Source of the DNA: Verrucomicrobiota bacterium
GTDB taxonomy: Bacteria; Verrucomicrobiota; Verrucomicrobiia; Limisphaerales; J093
Length of the DNA: 64,000 nucleotides
Assembly (NCBI GenBank): GCA_027493615.1
Contig: JAOSKK010000039.1
Span: forward strand, 186,001-250,000
Direction of reading: 5' to 3'
Positions 57,820 to 64,000 of the stretch are shown here, in pieces. How positions within the stretch are numbered: position 1 is the first letter of the stretch; each line of letters begins with the position of its first letter. The notes under the pieces were generated by a model. That model ran no database searches and had not been told where the DNA came from. It saw only the letters and a program-made list of their open reading frames with translations. Position numbers and translations under genes: made by a program.

Positions 57820-60800
57820 TCAATGCCCGCCGCGACTTCGCGAAGGTGCGGATTGGGCCTCGACGACGCGCAGGCCAGGCCGCGAAGGCGGCACCCCTTG
57901 GGCGTCCTCGATCAGCGCCTGCAAATCGCGGCGTGGCCGTGCCCAAGCCTGATCCACAGCCGCCCTCACCCGTTCGCGCAAGGCGGCATAGTCGGGGTCG
58001 GCCGAGTCGCGATAAACGGGCTCGGCGCAACGGCCCGAACCGCCGGCCTCCCGCGCCAGCGGCGCTGCGAGAAAGCGGCTCCGCTCGGGCTCATGCAGAT
58101 CGATCCAGTCCAGACGCGAGATGGCGGTCACGGAATGGCACTCCGCGCAGCGGCGCTCGTGGACGTCGGTGAGCGTCTTGGCCAAATCACGATCAGCCGG
58201 CAGGTCGTACGGCGGAGTGTTGGTGCGTTTGTTGACGAACCGGTCGTGGTACGGGGCGTTGGCGTCGATCCACATCGTGAGGGCGAGACGTTCGGACGGT
58301 GTCAACTGGACCCGCGCGGCATGCGGTTCCGCTTCGAGAGTGGCGAGGAGGCGACTCCGCAAGGCGCCGTAGGCGAGGGACGGCGTGATGCTGGCGTCCT
58401 GCAGATTGGGTTCGGCCGTCGCGATCACGCCGGTCGCGCGCAGGCTTTCGAAGGCGCGGTTGAAGCCGTATCCGGCCACCAGCCCCCACTCCTTCTCATG
58501 CTTGTAGGACCAGTCGGTCAGGCCCCCGGCGAGGTCGAGGCCCCCCGCGGGCTTCAGGCCTGCATGGCACTCGCGGCAATGCCGGTCCACGAGGGGCTGG
58601 ATATCGCGCAGAAAGCTGACCGGTCGGTCGCCCCAAGGGGGCAGGAGCGGTTCGGGTGGCGGCCGGGAAGCCGCCAGCGGAGGCGACCCGGCGCGGGGCG
58701 CGATGCCGCGCGTCTCGTGGCAGCCGGCACAGGCACGTTGTTCGCCCGGTTGGAAGCTGATGAAGCTGCGCATGCGGCGGAGTTCGCGACGTTCCTCGTC
58801 GAGCAACTGGAAGTAAACGGCGGTGTCGGGCGGAACCCGGAAATGGGCGCTGCCATCCGGGAGCACCGGCACGTCGCCGAGGATGCGCACGGGGGTCCAG
58901 TTGACGAGGTGAACGCCCTTCTCGCCGTACCGCTGTCCCCCGAGTTCGTTGTCGTAGGGCCACCCGATCGGCTCCGCAATCCGGAGGTAACGGATGCGGC
59001 CGGCCAGTTCCTCGCTGCCGAAGCTGGCATCGCTCAGAATGCAGGTGGCGTGGTCGGCCGCGAGATCGATCGACTCCGGCAGGATGGCCGGCCGCGGCCG
59101 GGGACGGAGCGGGATGGGAATGAAGCTCGAGATGTGCGGGTCGCGGTACACGAGTTCCTTGTTGCCGAAGACATCGATCAGGTACAGGGCATAGCCCGCG
59201 GGTTCGGTCTGCTTGCCGTAGTTGTAGGCGACAAGGAACAACTGCTCCGAAAGGGCCCAGGGCGTCGAGTAGAAGCCACCGCCATCCGGCACGCCGCCGC
59301 CCGGCACGATCACGCCGTCCATGCCGCCCTCGGGCGGATTCACCCCCGGGGTGAGGATTTGGATGCCGCGCGGTTCGTTGATGCCGAGCGAGACATCCAC
59401 GACCACCAGCGGCCCCACGGCGAGCGTGTGATGGCCGGTGGCAATGGCCACCAGCTTGCGGCTGGCGGGGATGGAGCGGACATCCTCGAGCGCCCACGGA
59501 TCCACAAAGTGCTGCTTGAAAATCGCATCGGCGGCGGTGCCGTCGGGCCGCACCACCCAAAGGGACTGCAGGTAGGCCCAGCTCCGCTCGTGATATTCCC
59601 AGCGGGTGTAGGCGATCATGCCGTCGTCCAGCGTGTGCGGCAGGTAATCGCCGTCCTTGTTGACGCTCAGCCGGCGGATGCCCTGGCCATCGGGCTTCAT
59701 CACGTACAGGTTGCAGCTCGTTTCGTCCTTGTCGTATTCGTTGCACTGCAGCGAGGTCCCGCAACGCTCCGATACGAACACGATGTCACCATTGGGCGCG
59801 TAGGTCGGGTCCAGATCACTCCATTCGCCGTCGGTCAACTGCCGCAACCAGCGGCCGTCCAGCGCAACTTCGAAGAGGTGGATCGGTTCCTCCGTGCGAC
59901 GCAGGTGATAGCTCCGGGCGCGGTCCAGCCAGCCTTCCGGAGGCGAATCACTCTTCGCCTTCGCGTAGCCGAACACGGCACGATCGCCGTCCCACCAGAG
60001 GTCCATCCCGTGCACGTGCCCCGGACCCAGGGCCCCGTTGAGCACAGACCGCACCGTGAGATCAGCCCCGGGCCTGGCCAACGCCGGGAACAAACCTCCG
60101 CTCGCGCCGCTGGACAACACGCACAAATCCCCGCCCGGCCGCGAAACCCACGGCATGTGGTTCAGGCACACATCGGGATAGGTCTCCTGCGTAAACCGCT
60201 TCACGAACAGGAGCCGGTCGAGGTTCAAGAGCGGATGCCCGAACAGGAGGCGCCGCACCGTCCGGCGCGCTTCCAGGTACACGGCTTGGGCGGCATCGGG
60301 CGTGGGGGTCGAGCCCAGCGTGTGCAGGGCCCGCTCGACACGGTCCAGGGCAAACTCGCCCTCGGTGACGTCCAGTCCCCCCTGCGCCATCGTCCGCGCC
60401 AGGCGCCGGCCGCGTTCCAGGACCTCCGCCGTGGGGAACAGCGGCCCGGGATCATCGCCGGGGCGCCGCTTCACCGTGGACCACTCGCTGAGGCTGCTCT
60501 GGTCGGCCAACTGGTGCAGCGCCAGGTTGCGGTCCGGCTCTGCGCGGCTGTAAACCTCGACCTCGTCCAGGTGAAAGAAGAGCGGCTGCGTCGAAGGCAC
60601 CTCCAGGCGGATGTAGCGTGCGCGAACACTTCCCTCGGAGAACCGCACCTCGAGCGGGCCGCCGCCCGACACGCCGCCGAAATGCCGTCCTTGATTGTCG
60701 TGGCGCAAGGTCCACGCCCCGGGCACCTCGGCAGTCAGGATACGCAGCGTATCTGCGTTGTGCAGACCCGGGGCGTAGTCGAGGCGGTTGTAGACGACGA

Positions 60801-61131
60801 TACGGTCCAGCTCGCTCGCCGCGCCGAGATCCACCTGCCACCACGGGTTCGCGTCGGCGCCGGTGTGGAAGCCGTAACGACCGTCCTTGACGCCGTCGCA
60901 AGCCCCGGCGGCATCCGTGTGCGTCGTCAACGGCACCCGTGCGGCGCGCAGCGCGGCCGCCTGCTGCAGCCAATCCTCTTCGACGAGCGCCCACCACTGC
61001 GCGCTGGCGAGCGTCTCGTCACGCGGTGAACTGTGCTCGGGAGTGGGCGTCACGGCCGACGCGGGCCAGGACAACAGCAGCACCGCGAAACATACCGCAG
61101 CCGGCCCAACCCGGTCTTGGTTGGTGTTCAT
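57820..61131 (-). CDS. Secreted discoidin + beta-propeller + triheme cytochrome (HzsA-like) protein
   Basis: 1,103 residues, no frameshift, remarkable here for its length. Signal peptide (AAVCFAVLLLSWPASA), then an F5/8-type discoidin domain (~45-195; GADANPWWQVDLGAASELD, RYIRLEVPSTQPLFFHLDEV). A WD40/TolB-like propeller (LTDGEWSDLDPTYAPNGDIV, YVMKPDGQGIRRLSVNKDG) leads into an HzsA-like middle region (VVVDVSLGINEPRGIQILTP). Three heme c motifs lie in the C-terminal third: CAGCH (~800), CRECH (~853), CAECH (~995). Hydrazine synthase-related proteins are common in verrucomicrobia and planctomycetes without anammox; function unknown. It probably binds a surface glycan through discoidin and moves electrons. 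Confidence 0.88.
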   Translation of the reverse strand: MNTNQDRVGPAAVCFAVLLLSWPASAVTPTPEHSSPRDETLASAQWWALVEEDWLQQAAALRAARVPLTTHTDAAGACDGVKDGRYGFHTGADANPWWQVDLGAASELDRIVVYNRLDYAPGLHNADTLRILTAEVPGAWTLRHDNQGRHFGGVSGGGPLEVRFSEGSVRARYIRLEVPSTQPLFFHLDEVEVYSRAEPDRNLALHQLADQSSLSEWSTVKRRPGDDPGPLFPTAEVLERGRRLARTMAQGGLDVTEGEFALDRVERALHTLGSTPTPDAAQAVYLEARRTVRRLLFGHPLLNLDRLLFVKRFTQETYPDVCLNHMPWVSRPGGDLCVLSSGASGGLFPALARPGADLTVRSVLNGALGPGHVHGMDLWWDGDRAVFGYAKAKSDSPPEGWLDRARSYHLRRTEEPIHLFEVALDGRWLRQLTDGEWSDLDPTYAPNGDIVFVSERCGTSLQCNEYDKDETSCNLYVMKPDGQGIRRLSVNKDGDYLPHTLDDGMIAYTRWEYHERSWAYLQSLWVVRPDGTAADAIFKQHFVDPWALEDVRSIPASRKLVAIATGHHTLAVGPLVVVDVSLGINEPRGIQILTPGVNPPEGGMDGVIVPGGGVPDGGGFYSTPWALSEQLFLVAYNYGKQTEPAGYALYLIDVFGNKELVYRDPHISSFIPIPLRPRPRPAILPESIDLAADHATCILSDASFGSEELAGRIRYLRIAEPIGWPYDNELGGQRYGEKGVHLVNWTPVRILGDVPVLPDGSAHFRVPPDTAVYFQLLDEERRELRRMRSFISFQPGEQRACAGCHETRGIAPRAGSPPLAASRPPPEPLLPPWGDRPVSFLRDIQPLVDRHCRECHAGLKPAGGLDLAGGLTDWSYKHEKEWGLVAGYGFNRAFESLRATGVIATAEPNLQDASITPSLAYGALRSRLLATLEAEPHAARVQLTPSERLALTMWIDANAPYHDRFVNKRTNTPPYDLPADRDLAKTLTDVHERRCAECHSVTAISRLDWIDLHEPERSRFLAAPLAREAGGSGRCAEPVYRDSADPDYAALRERVRAAVDQAWARPRRDLQALIEDAQGVPPSRPGLRVVEAQSAPSRSRGGH

Positions 61132-61142
61132 GGCTCGGCGAT

Positions 61143-61167
61143 CGCCTCCTCACGTCGGCGCCTACGG
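61143..61167. repeat. R2 repeat, single copy
   Basis: CGCCTCCTCACGTCGGCGCC followed by TACGG, 11 bases upstream of the HzsA-like start codon. This is the same core as at 1366-1382 and 28754-28831. It lies within the probable 5' leader of that gene. Confidence 0.85.
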
Positions 61168-61469
61168 TGGGCAGCAAGACCCGGGCGGCTGACGTGCCGC
61201 GCCATCTGGACTGCGTCGCCCGGGGTGCTCATGGGTGTGACGTTACGGACGCTCCCCGGTCGGCCGCAACGGAAAAGCAGCCCGAATGGAGACCCTCCCC
61301 CTCCCGGATTCTCCGTCGATTACGAACATCGGGGATTGGGCCGAGAGGATCTTCGGCGCCCGCCTCGTCTTACCGAATGCGGCAGGTGCCGCGCGGGACC
61401 GGTTTCCGGCGCGGTCGAGGTTCGAAAACTGCTTGGTGCTTCGGCTGGTCTTCGCCGAGACTGCGGCCC

Positions 61470-62828
61470 ATGTCGAGCGACCCATCGAACGACCGATCCG
61501 CGTCGGCGCTCTTCCCGCGTCTGGCCCCGGTCCGCCAGCTCTTGCCGGAGTCCCCGGTCCTGGACATATCGGCGGTGGTGCGGGAAGAGCTTGGGCCGGT
61601 CGCGCGGCGGCTGAAGCCCGGGGCGCGTGTGGCGGTGGCCGTGGGAAGCCGTGGCATCTCCCGGCTGCAGGAGCTGGTGGCGGCCGTGCTGGAGTGTCTG
61701 CGGGTCACGGGGGCCCGGCCGTTTGTGGTGCCCGCCATGGGCAGCCACGGCGGCGGGACGGCGGAAGGACAGATCGCGTTGCTCGGGGAGTACGGCGTGA
61801 CCGAGGCTGCCCTGGGCGTGCCCATCCGCGCGTGCATGGACGTGGAAGAGATCGGCCACACGCCCGAGGGCCTGCCGGTGGTGGCGAGCGTCGAGGCTGT
61901 GCGGGCCGACGCTATTGTGCTGGTCAACCGGATCAAACCGCACACCGACTTTGGCGGCGACCTGGGCAGCGGCTTGCTGAAGATGTTGGTGGTGGGCCTG
62001 GGCAAGCGGGTTGGTGCCGCCCGGTTTCACGCCGCGGCCTCGCGACTGGGCTACCTGGCTGTGCTGCGGCGATTCGGGGCGGTGGCGAGCCGGCGGTTGC
62101 CCCTGTTGGCCGGGCTGGCGATTGTCGAGAACCAGCGGCATGACCCTGCGCGATTGGCGGTCGTCCTGCCGGAGGACCTCGAGTCGCGCGAGTCGGCGTT
62201 GTGTGCCGAGGCGCGGGCCCTCATGCCGCGGCTGCCGTTCGACACGGTGGACCTGCTCATCGTGGATCAGATGGGCAAGAACCTGAGCGGAACCGGCATG
62301 GACCCGGCGATCATCGGCCGCATGATCCACGGCTACAGTCTGGCCGAGGATGTCGAACATCGCACGCCGCATGTCCGCCGGTTGTTTGTGCGCGATCTGA
62401 CGCCGGAGAGTCATGGCAACGCCATCGGGTTGGGCCTGGCTGACTTCACCACCACGCGGTTGATTGCGGCCATGGACCGGGCGGTCACGGTGACCAATGC
62501 GTTGACGGCGCTTTCGTTGCAGGGCGCCAAGATTCCCATCGCGTTCGCGACCGACCGCGAAGCGATCGCGGCGGCCCTGACCACGTTGGCCCTGCCCGAC
62601 CCGCGCCAGGCGCGCGTGGTGCGAATCGCCGACACCCTCTCGGTCGAGCGGTTCGAGGCCTCGGCGGCTCTGCTTGCGGACGCGGAGTTGCGACCGGACC
62701 TCGAGGTGCTGGGACCGGCGCAGCCGCTGGCCTTTGGGGAAGACGGCAATCTGGCTATCCACTTGCCAAGGGGCGGGGGTGGGGCGATATGTTCGCCCCT
62801 CAAGCGGGCCAGTTTAGCTCAGTGGTAG
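61470..62828 (+). CDS. LarA/DUF2088-like protein (nickel-pincer lactate racemase family)
   Basis: 452 residues from the ATG at 61470. The DUF2088 N-terminal domain is clear: KPGARVAVAVGSRGISRLQE, PFVVPAMGSHGGGTAEGQIA, LVNRIKPHTDFGGDLGSGLL, KMLVVGLGKRVGAARFH. The second half (PFDTVDLLIVDQMGKNLSGT; TPESHGNAIGLGLADFTTTR) fits the C-terminal lobe of the wider family. Members racemise or epimerise hydroxy acids using the LarBCE-made nickel cofactor; no larBCE is here, so the substrate is open. The frame runs 21 bases into tRNA-Thr, past a hairpin (62781-62799), so the real C-terminus is probably shorter and displaced by a G-run error near 62770-62784. Confidence 0.82.
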   Translation: MSSDPSNDRSASALFPRLAPVRQLLPESPVLDISAVVREELGPVARRLKPGARVAVAVGSRGISRLQELVAAVLECLRVTGARPFVVPAMGSHGGGTAEGQIALLGEYGVTEAALGVPIRACMDVEEIGHTPEGLPVVASVEAVRADAIVLVNRIKPHTDFGGDLGSGLLKMLVVGLGKRVGAARFHAAASRLGYLAVLRRFGAVASRRLPLLAGLAIVENQRHDPARLAVVLPEDLESRESALCAEARALMPRLPFDTVDLLIVDQMGKNLSGTGMDPAIIGRMIHGYSLAEDVEHRTPHVRRLFVRDLTPESHGNAIGLGLADFTTTRLIAAMDRAVTVTNALTALSLQGAKIPIAFATDREAIAAALTTLALPDPRQARVVRIADTLSVERFEASAALLADAELRPDLEVLGPAQPLAFGEDGNLAIHLPRGGGGAICSPLKRASLAQW

Positions 62829-62879
62829 AGCATCCGATTTGTAATCGGACGGTCGTCGGTTCAAATCCGACAACTGGCT
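62808..62879 (+). tRNA. tRNA-Thr (anticodon TGT)
   Basis: A 72-base cloverleaf with perfect acceptor (GCCAGTT/AACTGGC), D-arm GCTC/GAGC, anticodon stem TCCGA/TCGGA with loop TTTGTAA (anticodon TGT), T-arm GTCGG/CCGAC with TTCAAAT loop, discriminator T and encoded CCA (62880-62882). A 7-bp hairpin GGGGCGA/TCGCCCC (62781-62799) stands just upstream. Confidence 0.97.
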
Positions 62880-62882
62880 CCA

Positions 62883-63312
62883 ACTCAAAAACTCCAAGCC
62901 CCCAATGACTTACAGCGAATCCTCAAGCGCATTTGGAGGGTGCATCGGAAGCCTGCTGGGACACTTCTTGGACACTTTCCGGGGTGGCATTCCCCTTTGA
63001 CGCACGCCGCGTCCAGGCCTACCACCGGGAGCGGGTGTCGTGTCGCCCCGTTGACTCCGCGCCGGGCGGTCCGGCGATTCGCGGGCCTCTTGTGCTCCGC
63101 GGGGTGCTTCAGCGATCCGGCTTGGCTGAGGTGATGACCTCGCTCCTCACGTCCGCAGCGCTGCGGCGCGACGAGCTGCCGGTGCGAGCGGTCTGACCGT
63201 CAGCAGTCCTGCGGCGGTGAGCGGTTCGACTTGCGATTCGCGCACGGTCACCACGCCATGGGTGGGTACCAGCTCCCGTCCTGGCACCCCGTGCCGGCCA
63301 GCCGGGCAGATT
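62883..63312. other. Region downstream of tRNA-Thr without a recognisable gene
   Basis: No convincing coding region on either strand. Short open frames exist but show no family signature. Near 62960-62985 GGGACACTTCTTGGACACTT contains an imperfect direct repeat of GGACACTT. I see no integrase, yet the placement after a tRNA 3' end and the gene debris that follows resemble the edge of an old insertion. Confidence 0.5.
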
Positions 63313-63538
63313 TCAAACCGCGGTCAGCACGCGGGCTTGGTCCAGAATGGTATTCGCCCAGTCGCGGTCGAAGAGCCGTTCAGGTGCGGGCGAGTTGCTC
63401 CCAGGCCAGGCGCGAGTCCGGCGTGTTGGCGCCCCCGGCAGCCAGGACCACGCTCCCATGGGTGCTGGCGAACGTCTCGGTTGTCGGGCCGGATTGCACG
63501 CACCCTTTCCTACTCCCGGCCGGGCGAAAGACAAGCAT
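63313..63538 (-). pseudogene. Remnant of an ECF-type sigma factor gene
   Basis: Two pieces of a sigma factor are joined with the middle missing. The first piece reads ETFASTHGSVVLAAGGANTP followed by DSRLAWEQLART, matching the N-terminus of a phylum-typical ECF group (FxxTHWSVVLAAG...ALEQLCRTY). After a TGA, in another frame, comes ERLFDRDWANTILDQARVLT, which matches the segment normally more than 100 residues further on. The conserved Trp in THWSV is Gly here. This is a genuine deletion remnant rather than a base error. Confidence 0.65.
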
Positions 63539-63774
63539 CGATAGGATCCGCCGCCGCCAGCGATTTGTGCAAGGGCGTCCTTTCAGGCCTGAAAACAACA
63601 AGCCCATGCAGCCGCGAGCGGGTCCCGCCGGTTCAACGCGACCACCGATGGCGCAACCGGCCCATGCGTCTGCGCGAAGCCCAGCGGGGAAGTGAAGCGC
63701 GACAATAGTGAGGACCGGATCCAGAGGAAACCCTCGCCATCCGAATCCAAGGGCGGTGGTTTGTCGCGAGAAGC

Positions 63775-64000
63775 ATGCGACAGCTTAAGATCATCATTGA
63801 GAAGCACACGGACGGTTACGTGGCCTACCCGGTGGGGGTCCGAGGGGTGGTTGTAGGTGAGGGCGATACCTACGCTGAGGCCCTTCGCGATGTGCAGTCC
63901 GCCCTGCAATTTCATGGCGAGAGCTTCGAGTTGGTGCGCGAACGGGAACACATTTCGTTACAGCGACGCAATGCAGATGGCAGCATGACCCCACTGACCA
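63775..64000 (+). CDS. HicB-family antitoxin (partial, runs off the window)
   Basis: 75 codons visible from the ATG at 63775; no stop before the window end. The sequence MRQLKIIIEKHTDGYVAYPV, GEGDTYAEALRDVQSALQFH is the partial-RNase-H-like fold of HicB/DUF1902 antitoxins, which neutralise HicA mRNA interferases. A hicA gene would be expected adjacent: none is visible upstream, so it should lie beyond the window or be absent. Standing just after degraded DNA near a tRNA, it fits an accessory region. Confidence 0.75.
   Translation, partial: MRQLKIIIEKHTDGYVAYPVGVRGVVVGEGDTYAEALRDVQSALQFHGESFELVREREHISLQRRNADGSMTPLT

Noticed and set aside
57820..61131. True hydrazine synthase (anammox)
   Set aside because: Only the HzsA-like fold is present, with discoidin and three hemes; no HzsB/HzsC or other anammox genes are nearby, and such relatives are widespread in non-anammox bacteria.
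62781..62799. Rho-independent terminator of the LarA-like gene
   Set aside because: A 7-bp stem is present but no T-run follows it, and the coding frame passes through it; kept as a hairpin only.

Overview
This is a strongly G+C-rich window that reads as a chromosomal segment of a verrucomicrobial bacterium (Pedosphaera/Limisphaera-like). That placement is an inference. It rests on ECF-type sigma factors with verrucomicrobial features, prepilin-type proteins ending in an H-x-DG segment, large secreted lamin-tail/CotH proteins ending in FFRL/FYRL-type tails, HzsA-like multiheme proteins, a RAYT-type transposase with its REP sequences, and several families of short palindromic repeats between genes.

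Layout. 1-4494 (minus): membrane subunits of a hydrogenase-4/complex-I-like module (hyfB, hyfC) with a HTH-EIIA(PTS) regulator between them and a five-bladed-propeller glycosidase upstream. 4605-7556: a large Tat-type secreted protein. 7561-8585: a RAYT element bounded by inverted REPs. 8569-10267: divergent cysteine desulfurase and GcvH-like protein. 10448-14099: a CBM9/DOMON-like secreted protein, a cytochrome c with a barrel-like tail, and a CNNM/CorC membrane protein. 14166-18899: the classic MoxR - DUF58 - transglutaminase operon. 19065-21396: a DUF11 surface protein converging on an M48 lipoprotein protease at a bidirectional terminator. 21756-26744: three overlapping sensor kinase genes. 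27046-30747: an ECF sigma factor with a long C-terminal extension, an SGNH-type protein and a glycine-rich RRM protein. 31289-36823: a very large FAD-dependent oxidoreductase fused to a GH2-like glycosidase. 36911-41553: a prepilin-type protein, a secreted protein of unknown function and an FG-GAP protein. 41794-48139: an NCS2 permease, two GH51-like arabinofuranosidases and a small membrane protein. 48332-55293: a giant CotH/lamin-tail secreted protein. 55425-61131: a methyltransferase, a threonine aldolase and a discoidin/HzsA-like triheme protein. 61470 to the end: a LarA-like protein, tRNA-Thr(UGU), degraded DNA with a sigma-factor remnant, and the start of a HicB-type antitoxin.

How the genes fit together. 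The middle of the window (31-48 kb) is rich in secreted carbohydrate-active enzymes, one fused to a flavin oxidoreductase. This suggests polysaccharide or plant-glycan scavenging. The flanks carry periplasmic redox proteins, signalling genes and envelope genes.

Reading caution. At least 20 genes need one or more single-base corrections, and about 30 such shifts can be placed, most of them in G or C runs of 4-6. In two genes the shifts come in compensating pairs about 40-50 bases apart. I read these as consensus-sequence errors rather than mass pseudogenisation, and I give the corrected gene span in each case.
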